From Euryodendron excelsum (lineage: Eukaryota > Streptophyta > Magnoliopsida > Ericales > Pentaphylacaceae), in NCBI GenBank assembly GCA_033060915.1, contig CM065388.1, positions 36,603,001-36,667,000 of the forward strand: a stretch of 64,000 nt of DNA, in the 5' to 3' direction. The translations under genes were made by a program, and so were the position numbers. This document shows positions 1 through 12,095 of this stretch, one piece after another (position 1 is the stretch's first letter; each line of letters opens with the position of its first letter). Under the pieces are notes generated by a model. The model saw only the letters and a list, made by a program, of their open reading frames with translations. It was not told the DNA's origin and did not search any database.

Positions 1-39
1 ATCACTTATAAATTTTATAAAAAAATTATTTTGAAAGAA

Positions 40-440
40 AAAGTATTAGCGACGGCTTTTTACTGTCACTAAAGATGGCCCAAGCAAGTCCCAAATGTGA
101 CCTAGTTTTGCTGCCACTTATTTGTGATGGAAACTAAACCATCGCTAAAGATATTCAGCGATGGTAGAAATAGTTGCTAATAATTCATCGCAATAGGCTA
201 AGCGACGGGTAAAGCCGACACTAATAGGACCTTTTAGCGGCGGCATGGGACCCATGGCTTAAATTCCGTCGCATGCACATAGCTTTGGAAATGGTTTGCA
301 CACGATCGTTAAAAGGTTCTGTTGCCATCATTTGACCGTCACCAAAACTTTAAGCGACACAAGAAAAACGGCTGCCTACAATGCCCTCGCTAATACTCTT
401 TAGCAACGGTTTATTTTTATATATATTTTTTGTGATGGTA
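40..440. mobile_element. CACTA-like (En/Spm) subterminal repeat region
   Basis: Short motifs of the form agcgacgg, gcgatgg and their complements (ccgtcgc, ccatcgct) recur every few tens of bases in both orientations across about 400 bp. Plant CACTA elements carry dense subterminal arrays of such motifs next to their ends. No CACTA terminus or transposase is visible, so this is probably part of one end of an element extending beyond the window, or a degraded non-autonomous copy. Assignment is by motif style only. Confidence 0.5.
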
Positions 441-918
441 AGGTGCTGTTTGCAAATGCCCTTCTAGTAAATCTTGAACAAAATTTTGAAACTCGTTAAA
501 ATTTTTAAGCCAAGGTTGAATAATCTACTACTTGACTCATTTCAAGCCCTACTTACATTGTCCCTATTCCAAAGGTTGTTATTGAATGTAAAAAAAAAAA
601 ATCAATAAATAACAACCATACATGAGGTTGGTAAACCATCATGCGGTGGAAGAAATTGCGTATGAAGTGAGGTGGTAATTTTAATGAGTGGTTGCTTTCC
701 ACCTACTTTACTAATTTTCCTTATAATTAAAACTCAGTATGGGAATCTAAAAGAATAAATCTAACCAGTCTTCGCATAAAGGTAAACACCAAGTGACATG
801 TCCACTAGTGTCCAATTTTTCAATTTCGTACTCTCAATGACCAAAGAAATTTCATAAGTAGCAGTTGGATAAGTCCCATTAAAGCAACAACAAAAACAAA
901 AATTTATTCAAACTCCGT

Positions 919-1360
919 TAGGGATGGCAATATGATCTATAAAAGGGGTCGTGATCCCTAACCCAGCCCATTCTAAAAGAAAGGGTTTGGGGTGTTTAAT
1001 AAACTGTTTAAAGAGATAAGAATAACACCTGAAATGTGTTTGGGAAGGGTTACAGTTTAGGGGACCTTCACCCAAATCTGACTTGACGATATATGTACTG
1101 ATTAAGTGTTACTTTTCTAAAAATATATGAAATTAAGGAAAATTGTCTATGTGCTAAATAAAAAATTAAAAAAAAAAGTCTGGTAACTCGACTAGACCAT
1201 ATTTGAATATAAACTTGGCTAGGGTTGAAGGGCATAACTCGTAACGAGATGGGGGGGGTCATTTCTTCTTAAGATTGGGACATGATTGAAACAAACTTGT
1301 CCCATACCCAACCTATAAACCTAACACCCTAAAGACCAACTTAATTACTACTTTAAACTA
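919..1360. mobile_element. Possible hAT-type MITE left end (TAGGGATGGCAA)
   Basis: The segment opens with tagggatggcaa, a terminus typical of widespread plant hAT-like MITEs. G/C-runs such as ggggtcgtgatcccta, ggggggg and cccatacccaacc follow, as these elements often show in otherwise AT-rich DNA. The matching right terminus (ttgccatccct) was not found, so the right boundary is a guess. Confidence 0.3.
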
Positions 1361-1594
1361 TTAGTCCACTGGCCCATAGACAAAGATACAAACCAAGTCC
1401 TATCATTTGAAAAAACTTACTTGCATATACAACATGTATTACTCCTGTCGGGATAAAATAAAGATCTCATGTATTATAGAACTTTTCTCTCCCACCAAAT
1501 CTAAAAAATTAAAAAGTTGATTCCGATCCTTATAAGTTCACAAGATCAACCTGCATGTCTTATTATCTCGTGGTTAATTCATAGATTACAATAT

Positions 1595-1613
1595 TATATA
1601 TATATATATATAC
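1595..1613. repeat. (AT)n microsatellite
   Basis: Simple alternating AT run. Confidence 0.9.
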
Positions 1614-1689
1614 AGACATATAGAGTTGTACTACTAGCACATGACAAATTAGTAAGGATCGCAATATTCTAACTTTTAAGCATATAACA

Positions 1690-2640
1690 TCACTCTAGTA
1701 CTCGGCATATCAACGAGGGTACCAGTCAGCATGGTTCAGTTCGGTCTTGACTGAGAACTAATTCCTTCGAGCATAGATCACCTCGTTTGAGTGGTGCTAC
1801 TCGGCATAATTCTACTCATTAGTTGCCCCTATTTTCGAGGCCATTTGCTTTTGGATGACAGATGGAAATATGTTGATCGACTGTGCCTTTCCTTTGGACA
1901 CCCACCCACCCCCCCCCCAAAATCTTGGAAACATAGGGCATTGATTTCGTGGGTGCCAGTTGTGTGCAGTCACTGCAGGGTTATCGTTTTGGTAGGGTGG
2001 CACCTCTCATTTTTGTTGACCGATGTCATACTAGGATAGGTTGGCAGAGGCACATTCCTGAAGTCACGTGTACATATTCTTTGGATTGCGCCAAGTGGTT
2101 TTATCTGGACCCTTGATTCTTGATTTCGAAACTAACTTGGTTTGGCAGTGCTTCATCCTTTGCGCAAAACTTCAAGAGTCATTCATCTCCCTGGTACTCA
2201 AACTCCTTTGATCTTGCTTGCATTTTTCTTTTATTCCCTAGTTTTGCTTTGTGTACACTTTGGTTTAATGCAAATATACCACAAGGAGTTTTGTAAATTC
2301 TTTCTTCGCTATCGTCACATTCCTTCTTTTCACGATTTTGTGCACAACCCCAGACTTGTAGCTAGGGTGTTCGTCGAATTGACAGATAAACTTCGCTTAA
2401 CTATTGATACCCACTGGGATTTAGGGGAACTAGGATCTATGGAAAACCCCAAGGAGGTTTCCTCCTCGTTGGTCTTTAGATATTAGTATTATCTAGCCCA
2501 GCAAAGATGGCAAACAGTTGTAAGGATTTCTTCTGACCCTTTTCACTTCCTGAAATTCTGACTTGGCTTGGCTTTTGCAATTTTGCAGCTTGGTCAAAGC
2601 TTAGCTTGACAAATAAATTAGCTAGGAGAGTAGATCGTGC
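1690..2640. other. Less AT-rich segment with an unassigned open frame
   Basis: Base composition is more balanced than in the flanks. An open frame on the + strand at 2142-2486 (114 codons) encodes a hydrophobic stretch followed by a charged region, and a second at 1791-2039 lies in another phase. I recognise neither. They could be remains of a mobile-element protein or chance ORFs. The G/C-run at 1907-1917 (poly-C) is unusual for this region. Confidence 0.25.
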
Positions 2641-4754
2641 GATGGAATCCGACCTAAGGGACTACAAGGTGCTAGATAATACTAATAATGTGATTTATAA
2701 TGAATTTTAATAGTAATATAGTATTACAATAAAAAGTGAAAGCTGATTGTAATCAAAACCTTAACTTAAATAAGAAACTATGTTCTAATGTGAACATTTT
2801 AAACTAGCTTTTTTAACCTTAAAATCTTGCTAAGGGGGCTACATTAATCTAGTCTATAAGTTACATAGTTTAGATGATTTATTTGTTAAGTATATTTAGT
2901 AGTGCAACCCACATACAACTAAATAAAGATGATAATTTACCTAAAAAGGGATTTGAATTTTAAGTTAGGGAGATTTCATTTATGACCAAGTGTTGTGGTT
3001 TCTATATTTCTCTTAGTGAAGAAAATTATACTTAAAGAATTAATTTTGAAATTTGAATTCTTATTTATTAGCAGTAACAATTTAATAATTGGATTTTAGT
3101 ATCTCAACATGTGTTTGGATCTAATAATCATCTTTTAAGAAAATTTACTTAAAATTTTTGCAAACCACAATGATAAAAAAATATAATTGAATTATATCTT
3201 CGTAGATAGACTCGACTAACATGATATTTTATATTTGTTGCACTTGTTTAGATTAGGACTAATTTGGTTCTAGACCAATCAAATATCATAGCATATTTGG
3301 GAATGCTAATAGGTGTGATTGGGTTATTGGGAGTGAACATCTCGCATTCTATTAATCTAATTTTACAAATAAAGAAATTACATACTCTATAATCGCATAA
3401 TTATATAATAAAAAAGATATTAAGTTCTTAAACTGATTTGATTTAATAAAGTCTATCAAGCCCAAATTTATGCATTTATATAAAAATAATTATTTTTATT
3501 TTCTCACTGAGTTTGCTAAGTAACATGAAATTATATTAAATTATGAGGTGAAATGTTTGAAAGCACATATTATTTCTACATTGTTTACGATAAAACTTTA
3601 TTTAATTTTAAATTTATGGATTTAATTTTTTTCTATACAAATGAAAATAGTATTATCAAAACACACTCATAAATATTGTTATACTAACAAGTAAAATATA
3701 GGGCATTGACCTTCAATTGGATTGTTGAACATTGACTACCCAAGAAATATTAAATACGTACATAAATCATCTTTTGTCAAAACATATATAAATATGATAA
3801 ATTTATTTTTCCAGATCTTGCAAAGTTTTTTGCAAAAAAAAAAAAAAAAAACCTCTTACTTTATTAGTTTGAATCAAGCCAAAATTAATGAATGTTTATG
3901 AAGAAATCAATTTTGTTACAAAATAATTAAATCATTCATCATTCAAGAGTCAAGAGATGAAAATGATTGAAAATATTATTATTTCTTTAGGTAAAATCAT
4001 ATTATTACATATAACTTAGTTTTGTTTACATATTTTGTAAATATTATGGTCCAAGGGTTTTTTAAAATGGATAAAGTTACATTTAGACCAAGTAGTAGGA
4101 ATCTCCTATTGTATGGGTACATGACGGTCTCTAACATTCTTCACGTGTAGAGAGTTAATACAAAAGAGAAAAAATATAATATAATATAACTTTTCCAGAT
4201 GTATGTAGGTTTTTAAACTTTTAAACTTGACCCACTTAGTATACTACTATCTACATTTTTATGTTTTATTTGAAAAAGTTGAGAATAAAAGAATAAAATC
4301 TATCACATTGTATAACTAAAATTTACAAAAAAAATAATAATTGTATGAAAAATTTGTGTTTTTTAAAAAATAAAAAATTTTGAGAAAGAAGGGTTGAAAC
4401 TTTCAACTTGAACACTTTATAGATAAAGAGAAACTAAAGGAAATTGAATAGGAAATTCCATAGTTTTGAATTCAAAGAAGAACTTTCTAAATTATGAGGA
4501 ATTTGAGGAAATCTAAATAGGAATTCTAATTTAATTAACTTTTCTAAAATAGCAAGAGATTTACCTAAGTTCTAGTAAAGATATACTAATCATAAATAGA
4601 AGGTAAAAGCTTCCGTATTTAATAGTTAGAACAATAATATTATGACACATGTAATATTAGTAATTTAAAAAATAAAAAAAATTAAATTGGGTGTTCCAAC
4701 ATCATGGGTTGAATAATCTTATTTCATTTTTAGATTAGACACTTATCATCATGA

Positions 4755-4818
4755 TTTTTAATTATGAATATGTCAAAACTATGAGAAGTTTTTTGTACAA
4801 ATTTTCTTACTTGTACAT
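4755..4818 (+). repeat. Direct repeat, copy 1
   Basis: It runs from a ttttaattatgaatatgt block to ttgtacaaattttctt and matches 5231-5291 with few differences. This suggests either a local duplication or two copies of the same small element about 475 bp apart. Confidence 0.6.
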
Positions 4819-5230
4819 TTGCTCAGGCCTACTATTTTACAAATAATATGTAGCTTAGCCATTTGATAAGGACTAAAGTATTTGGGTGTTCTGTCTTTTG
4901 TAATACTGTGCACATAAGCAAGGACATAGACATGAATTATCTAAGTTATTGTAATTTTTGGTGATGTTGGAATTATTTGGTGTTATTTTTGTTGTTAAAG
5001 GAACATGGACAATGTGTTTTTGAAAGTTTTTGAAATTCTCATGCAAAACAAGTCATTTACGGCACGGTCGTCGGAATTCCAATGAGAGAGTTTTGGGATT
5101 TTTTTAATTTTGTACCTTAACTTTTTTCAATCTATAAGTTTTTGAAGATGTTGGGGCACTAAAACCCCCAAACGGCTTCGGAAACTCATCAAACTTGACA
5201 TACCAAATTCTAGGCACGAGTGATGCGTGG

Positions 5231-5291
5231 CTTTTAATTATGAATATGTTAAAACTATAAGAAGTTTTTTTGTACAAATTTTCTTGTACAT
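5231..5291 (+). repeat. Direct repeat, copy 2
   Basis: Partner of 4755-4818, same orientation. Confidence 0.6.
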
Positions 5292-5785
5292 AATTTCTAG
5301 TTGAAGAATTAAAATTCAAACTCCACTCCTCTTAAGACCCCTTGTATAACTTTATGGGTTAATTTCTAACACACTCACTAAACTATAACTCGCTATCACT
5401 AAGCCCTTAAACTTTAAAACGTAACACATTGACCTCCTAAACTGCTAATTTGAACCTAAATTGATCTTTTCTTGTTGTAACAATTATCTAATGAGCAATG
5501 ACTGAAATATCACTTGAAATGACATAGAAATATAGGAGCAATACAAGTAATATTTCAATTATTAGACAATTATTACAAATAGAGAAGCTACTTTAGGTAT
5601 AAAAGAAAGCTTTGTGAACATGTATAAGTTACTTAATAATTTTTTATCTACTCTTTTAATAGATTGTTAATATATTTCTAACAAAAGAGGTTAATATGTT
5701 ATGTTTTAGAGTTTAAGGAAACTTTATGATACTGAGTGCAAGGGATTTATTTGTAAGGAAAATAATATTCTTCCAGAATTTGTGT

Positions 5786-5911
5786 ACAGAAATCTGTACC
5801 AGAATAATGTGGCAATGACAGTTTTGTAAATAATAAGCATTTAGGTGGGTTTTTTATTTTAAAGTGATAGGCATACAATTTAGCCACATCATTCTGGTGA
5901 TAAATTCTGTA
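5786..5911. mobile_element. Small MITE with about 29-bp terminal inverted repeats
   Basis: The left end (acagaaatct...ccagaataatgtggca) and the reverse complement of the right end (acagaattta...ccagaatgatgtggc) align over about 29 bp with a few differences. The core, gtggcaatgacagttttgtaa followed by an aaagtgataggc block, is shared with segments at 38.6, 47.9 and 48.2 kb. This marks a MITE family within the window. There is no coding capacity, as expected of a MITE. Confidence 0.6.
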
Positions 5912-6231
5912 TAATTTTTCTAGTTGGATAATTAACCATAACTTTAAAGTTTAAACGATTTGGCATGCGTGTTGGAATTGTGTTTCGCGTTAACGCTCAC
6001 ACTAGCTCAGAATTACAATACATTTGAAGGCAAAGAAATCTTAGCCTATGTATGAGTTGACTAGAATATGGACCTCCTCACATCCAAACACAACCTTGCT
6101 TAGAATCTTTGGTCTCTTGGATCAATTTGCCTCCAATCAACAATCTTTTGAGTTTGCCTTGAAACTGCTACTCAAACCTATGTTCTTCTTGTGTAAACAT
6201 TGAATGCTTCACTGTTACGTAAGAATGCCAA
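5912..6231. other. Intergenic, just upstream of the PPR pseudogene
   Basis: The decayed 5' end of the PPR gene may extend into 6120-6231, but no in-frame start could be assigned. Nothing else was recognised. Confidence 0.4.
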
Positions 6232-7769
6232 TCTGAATCAGGCTCTAATCGCTTTGCTTGATAAAAATGCAAGTCAATCTCTGAGCTTAAGAAAAGACAC
6301 GCCCTGGGGATTGCTTTTGGCCTTTCCCAAGATGACTCATTTGCATCAATAATTTTGTCTTTCACTGCCATCTCTGATTCTGCGGACACCAACTACTGTC
6401 GTTGGATTTTTCTACAGATCTCCAATCCAACAATCTTTAACTGGAATACAATAATAAGGGTTTACTCAAAAAGCAAGAACCCTAGTAAATCGATATCTGT
6501 CCTTGTTGAAATTTGCGAGTTGGGATGTCACCGGACTATCTAACATTCCCTTTTCTTGCCAAGGCGTCTGCACGACTGACGAACCTTCAACTTGTATTGG
6601 CATTACATGGCCGCATTGCAAAAACTGGGTTTGATTCTGATAGGTTTGTTCAGAATTCTTTGGTTCATGTGTATGCTCCATGTGGGAATCTACTGTATGC
6701 ACGTAAGGTGTTTGATGAAATGCCTAACAAGAATTCGGTTTCTTGGAACTCCATGTTGGATGGGTATGCTAAGTCTGGGGATTTAATTTTGGCGCCGGAA
6801 GTATTTGATTCTGTGCCAGATTGGGATGTTGTGTTATGGAGCTCTTTGATTGATGGGTATGTCAAAGATGGGCAATATGGAGAGGCTCTGGCAGTTTTTT
6901 AGAGAATGCGGGTTGTGGGGCCCAAGGCTAATGAGGTGACTATGGTGAGTGCTTTGTGTGCTTGTGCCCACTTAGGTGCTCTTGAGCATGGGAGGATGAT
7001 GCACCATTATATGGTTGAGAATGAGTTGCCACTAACTCTTGTGTTGCAAACCTCACTTGTGGACATGTATGCCACATCTGGGGCAATTGAGGAGGCTCTA
7101 GTTGTGTTTTGCGGGTTTCCAATGAATCAAACTGATGTGTTAATTCGGAATACAATGATTGGAGGGCTTGCCACTCATGAATTTGTGATGGAATCACTTG
7201 ATATGTTTACAGAAATCCAAAATGTGGGGATCACCCCAGATGAAATCACATACTTATGCTTGTTGAGTGCTTGGCTCATGGTGGGCTAGTGAAGGGTTTT
7301 TCTTTGAGTCCCTTAATAAAGGTGGCATGGCACTGAAAAGTGAGCATTATGCTTGCATAGTGGATGTTCTAGCTCGTGCAGGTCAATTAAACAGAGGCTT
7401 ACCAATTCTTGTGTCAAATACCAATGGAACCAACTGCTTCCATGTTAGGCGCATTATTAAATGGATGTATGAACCATAGAAAGTTGGATCTTGCAGAAGT
7501 AGTGGGGAGAGGCTCATTGAATTGGAGCCGCAGCATGATGATAGATATATTGGTCTATCCAATGTTTATGCAGTAATCAAACGCTGGGATGAAGCAGGAA
7601 CAATGAGAGAGAAGCCATCGAAAGGAGAGGGGTAAAGAAGTCTCCTGGTTTTAGTTTTGTCGAGATATTTGGAACTCTCCACAGATTCATAGCTCATGAC
7701 AAAACTCATCCCGAGTCAGAACAAATCTATACAATATCGAAATTATGTGATTTGCACACTCCAGTATAG
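6232..7769 (+). pseudogene. Pentatricopeptide-repeat (PPR) protein pseudogene, PLS class, E subgroup-like
   Basis: Conceptual translation across several frames gives a near-complete single-exon PPR protein. It resembles the Arabidopsis At5g08305-type E-subgroup protein (recalled, not searched). Typical repeat phrases are visible: NTIIRVYSKSKNP, NSLVHVYAPCGNL, VSWNSMLDGYAKSG, SSLIDGYVKDGQY, SLVDMYATSGAIEEAL, SEHYACIVDVLARAGQL, and the E-domain-like IERRGVKKSPGFSFVEI. Such proteins bind organellar RNA and act in editing or processing. The frame is broken by a shift near 6262-6268, a shift at about 6490-6520, an in-frame TAG at 6900-6902 (where GAG is expected), shifts near 7270 and 7295, and more after about 7395. 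The last frame ends with TAG at 7767-7769. The N-terminus is unclear. With at least five lesions, sequencing error is unlikely to explain them all. Confidence 0.9.
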
Positions 7770-8116
7770 TATAGCCTCCACATTCAAATTACCATGTGCC
7801 CAAGTGTATTTCTTTATGTAGCATGAATTTTGATCTTACATGGATTTACAAGGAATTTGGTGTACATATAACCTTCTATTGCTTTTATTCTGGTTAAAAT
7901 AATTTTTATTCTGAGACTTGGGATGAAAATATTTGTTTCTCGCAAGCTTTGAAAACTTCAATTTTGGTTTAGATTTCTAGGGATAGCTAAAGGAGTTTGG
8001 ATGATGCAGTGCCTCTGCCAACATTTCGCAAGTAATGTTTGGTCCTTACTCTTTTCTATTTACTTCTCCGGCAAATAAGTTGAAGTACGTGTACCAGAGA
8101 GTGTCAACTTGAGAAT
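7770..8116. other. 3' flank of the PPR pseudogene
   Basis: Non-coding, AT-rich. No terminator or element was recognised. Confidence 0.5.
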
Positions 8117-8205
8117 CTAGAAAATATCATTGAAAAAAACCAAGCAAGCCAGGATTCCATAGAGAAGTAAAAACTTAATTTCTTCAGACTGACAGTAATG
8201 TGGGT
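8117..8205 (-). pseudogene. Unidentified hydrophobic tail exon, copy A
   Basis: Read on the minus strand, this stretch encodes an acidic/polar lead followed by a hydrophobic segment around FLLLYGILACLVFF and a stop at 8117-8119. The protein and DNA resemble the segment at 10239-10370 (ALLLYGILAGCMAVL), and aggattccatagagaag is identical in both. The shared coding sense suggests a duplicated C-terminal exon that may anchor a protein in a membrane. I do not recognise the family. This copy is shorter than its partner. Confidence 0.4.
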
Positions 8206-9885
8206 TTTGATCCTCTGTGAAGCTGATGTAATGTTCATTTCTTTTGCAATGCATGTAACCAGTAAATGAATTAGGTCCGGTCATTCATCCTTCATATGTA
8301 CCTACTCGTCATTTTTGGTGATGCTATTCTTGGCTTTGCTAAGACCTATTGGCCATTTGGTGTCACGAAAGTGTCTGCATATCCTCCCAAGTCAAAACAA
8401 ACACCTACGTTTATGCCTCATAGTCCAATGGACATCTAAAGCGCGATGCCCACCTCCCAAGTCAAAGCACTTAAATCCTTCTCAAAGCAAATCTTTGATG
8501 CAACACAAAATTGTTTTGTCCTAGTATTCTCCTAGCAGATACCAGTGTGCCGAGAAAAGGAGTAATTAAGGCCAGACAGACATAAGGAGAAAGCTGGTTG
8601 TCCTTTACAAAGTAAACCATGATAGAGGAAATTGTGGAATTTGAAGTTGCAGCAGAAACCTTCATGTAGAAGCATGTTAAAAAAAAAAAAAATGAACTTG
8701 CAACTTACAAAAACCTTTTCCAAAGGCAAATGGGGTGAAATCCCGTTTGTCCCATCTATGAAAAGCTTTAAGAAACAATGGGAATGTTATATTCTGATTC
8801 CATAGACAACGTCTATGTTTTCAAGCTCTGATCTACAAGTTAATAAGGACCCAGTCAATATATATATATATATATCCAGATTTGGTAAATGACTACTTGA
8901 AGTTCATCAGTCATCAGCAAACATACAATCTGACTAGAATTCCTTAGTCCAGAAACATCAAAACATGGGCAAACTAATTCAGGCATTTCATCTTCTGTTA
9001 GATCCATAAATGGCTAGACGACTCGGAAATTGTAACAAAATTTAACATTCACGCAGCTATTAATGAGGAAAAAAACCCCCAAATTGTGAAATCAGGAACA
9101 TAGCTTGAATGATGAAATTAATGGTCCTTGTCAAGAACCTTACTGGCTATTGTATTAAAAACATTAAAATTGAGGGGCCTACAAAAATGTAAACCATGGA
9201 AATTCTGGTGCTTAATCCATTCATGTAATCATTTAAAGCCATTGTGATGATAGCAATGCCGAGCACATCCTTGAACACAAATATAGCATCAAAGTAGCTT
9301 ATAAATCCAGGGCACTCAACAAACGATTGAACAGCTCAACTCAACCACAAACCAATTTCTCTTGCAGGCTGACAATATTATGCATTCACAACATTGACAA
9401 AATCATGTGGAAAATGAACATTCTCAGAGAATACAACTCTTCAAAATGCATTCATCCTTAAAATTGATCTAAACGGATCTACAACTCTTCACACAACGAA
9501 AGTGATGGCTTCTAAAACTCTTCAAACGGATCTAAATCACGTGCAAAATTTTAAGATTCAGCCACTCCATATGCAAAATATTAAAACCAATGATTAGAGA
9601 ATACAACACAGTGAAAATATACATAAGCATGTCAGAACTTCAATACTAAACGAGGGACAACAGAAATTTGTATGGCCCGGTGCATTTTAATTTATAACCC
9701 AAGAAACAGTAAGGCATCATCGGTGACCAGACTTGCAAAATTATGATGCATAACACAACAGTCAAAAGAAGCAGCACTACTCTTAATACAAAAATTTAAC
9801 AATAAGGTCCTAGGGGCTTCATTTCCCTGACAGTATGTTCGCACAACTTGTGGGAATCAGGAAAACAAAACAAAAAAAGCTTGTT
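8206..9885. other. Intergenic, no gene recognised
   Basis: AT-rich DNA with an (AT)n run at 8859-8875. Short open frames at 8315-8524 (+) and 8471-8729 (-) resemble nothing known and are likely chance. Confidence 0.5.
8859..8875. repeat. (TA)n microsatellite
   Basis: Simple TA run. Confidence 0.9.
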
Positions 9886-9971
9886 CTAAGCTTTTTCAAT
9901 CTCCAGAGGAGCATCAGCAGTGCTTGTGTCTCTGGCTGCAGATCTTAAATACCTACGAATTTCAAGGAGCC
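9886..9971 (-). other. Candidate terminal exon, unidentified
   Basis: On the minus strand a frame reading LLEIRRYLRSAARDTST...LEIEKA ends in TAG at 9886-9888. The mix of Arg, Ala, Asp and Glu is unlike random AT-rich DNA, and a possible AG acceptor lies just upstream (tagtgag). It may be the last exon of a gene whose other exons are lost or unrecognised. Its relation to the hydrophobic tail exon at 10.2-10.5 kb is unknown. Confidence 0.3.
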
Positions 9972-10238
9972 CTCACTACAAGCTTCACCCTATTTCAAAA
10001 CGGAACAAACACGCCTATCCAAGCCCAAAAGTGTAACCCCTTTCCAAGTACCTTCAAAAAATAAATGTACTTCGTGCTCACATGTACAAAATTCACCAAC
10101 TGGAGACCACGGTGGTCACCCTGAAACACAAGAAACAGTATTAGTCTCTCCACAGGTGATCCTGCAAAGATATCAAAGCCCCTAGACTCTCTCTAGACAA
10201 CTCAATTGCTTTAAACAGCTTAAGATTATGGTATGAAA

Positions 10239-10529
10239 TTAATGAAATAGCTTGTTAAACACCCTATGATTCCAGACCATTAGAACAGCCATGCAACCTG
10301 CGAGGATTCCATAGAGAAGCAAAGCCTTATTATTTTCAAACTGATGACAGTGCATGCCCCCATTAATGTGTCCAATGAGCCACTCAGAAAAAAAATCTGT
10401 AACATACAATCTCAAGGCAAAGAAAACTTCCTTTTGCAATCTCGAAGACAAAGTGGCAATTTTGACTTTTGAAATATTAAAGGTAAATCTACTACTGATC
10501 TTCATATGCTTGCGCTTAGAATGACTCAC
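10239..10529 (-). pseudogene. Unidentified hydrophobic tail exon, copy B
   Basis: A 96-codon minus-strand open frame, of which the C-terminal part (after about residue 45) looks like real protein: GHINGGMHCHQ, then ENNKALLLYGILAGCMAVL and a basic/aromatic end, NHRVFNKLFH. The single hydrophobic segment close to the C-terminus would suit a tail-anchored membrane protein. A diverged copy lies at 8117-8205. The N-terminal half of the frame has no recognised features and may be intron. It lies just downstream of the last JmjC exon on the same strand but shows no link to that family. Confidence 0.4.
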
Positions 10530-11444
10530 TCAGATTCTCCAATTCGCTTACAGGCGGCTTTTGGCATGAAGAGCCATTTTCTTTACCTGTTCAAGTGAAG
10601 CACAACTCAGTGGCCATGTACCAAAAATTACACATTTTTTAACACTTATTGAAAGGAAAACATTCTACAGCATATCAATTTTAAAATCCTAAACTCCAAT
10701 ATACTTCAACAGTATCATCCCAACTCCAGTGAGCAAAGACACAGGATTGAAACCAATGCCATCCTAAATAAAATCTTCTATCCAAGCGCCAATAATATGG
10801 GAAATTAGGAATCACAAATCTATTCAATATTAAGTGCAATAGAATAGAGCAAATATTAAAGATGGTCCACGAGATGCATGCAAGCAAATTAGTGGTGGCA
10901 TCACCACTGGTGATCAAGAGTGTTGAATGTGATCAACAAATATTAAATGAAGTCAAAGGAATTAAACAATCAATAAATATGCCAACGGCAGCAACAAAAC
11001 TCTTTCAATAGAATCAATAACCCATGAAATTCTGTGGCTCAAACATAAAAGCACCATTACCACATGGAATTAATCCTCCAATGGCATTGCTCCATCTATG
11101 TCACATATTTCTTTCTAATTCCTCCATAGTAACATTCACCACTCCTAATGGTACAAACAGATGTAGCTATGTTAGACATCTTTCCCAAACAGTTGACAAG
11201 AAGACTAGCGAAGCCATCTGGTAAGACTGTAAGAGGACTAGCCACAAATGCTATAAAAGGTCTAGATTAAAGATATTTGATGCATTGCAATAAATCATGT
11301 GACATATAACATTGAACCTTTGGTAGTGTATTTTTTGACCGTGAATTGATGCTCCTTGCGCCAATATAATGTTTAAGATATTGCTGTGCTTGTGATATAT
11401 TTATGATACTAAGTGCTTTAGAACCAAATTCAAATATTATTTTT

Positions 11445-12095
11445 CTAAGAAGTACGGACACGGACACGAGTGTCGGACACGTCGACACGGCAATTTTAAA
11501 AAAATGCAGGACACGACATGGCAAGGACATGGCAAACTAATATATTTTTTATATGTCCTATATATAAATATTTTACAAAGAAAATAAAAAAATAGACAAG
11601 ATAACACCAATTAAAATAAATAAAACAACATATTTCACTGCTTAATCGGCAACAAATCATTCACAATTAGTTAATTACATTCCATTAAAACTGAAAAAAA
11701 AAACAAACACATTAACAACAAAACAACTGTTCGATCAATACATAATATTATAAAGTCATAAACTACTGAAAACATTAAAATGTTATTACACTTCATCAAC
11801 TATCCATCATCATCTAATATAAAAATCATAAAGAACACTCAAAACAAACTAACTACCAATATAAGTAGCATACTTGTTTTTCTTCTTCTTCGATCCAACA
11901 ATTAGTTTTAAAATTTATAGTTGAGCCCCTGCTGTGTCCCTAAAGTGTCCAAAATGGGACACGCGTGTCCAAACCATGTCCGTGGAGTGTCTGATGTAAA
12001 AATAAATAAATAAAAAATTAGACACGTAAAATGGAGTGTCCGACACGTGTCCAAAATGGGTACGGCTCCTCTAACGAAGTGTCCATACTTCCTAG
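11445..12095. mobile_element. Non-autonomous TIR element between JmjC pseudogene exons
   Basis: The ends are inverted repeats: ctaagaagtacggacac at 11445-11461 and, reversed, ctaggaagtatggacac from 12079-12095 (15 of 17 match). Inside both ends are clustered ggacac/gtgtcc motifs (ggacacggacacgagtgtcggacacg; gtgtccgacacgtgtcc), while the middle is AT-rich and non-coding. No target duplication could be fixed with confidence. It lies in what would be the last intron of the JmjC pseudogene. A partial relative lies at about 23.64-23.79 kb. Confidence 0.65.

Larger units (their letters stand above)
450..1690. other. Intergenic, no gene seen
   Basis: Apart from the possible MITE end at 919 and the AT microsatellite at 1595, this stretch shows only stop-rich AT-rich sequence with no reading frame resembling a known protein. 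Confidence 0.6.
2640..5785. other. AT-rich intergenic DNA
   Basis: No coding frame, RNA gene or element end was recognised across about 3 kb. It contains homopolymer A/T runs and one pair of about 60-bp direct repeats at 4755 and 5231 (listed separately). Confidence 0.6.

Noticed and set aside
1791..2486. Possible plant-mobile-domain or transposase remnant
   Set aside because: No diagnostic motif could be recognised, so it is listed only as an unassigned frame.
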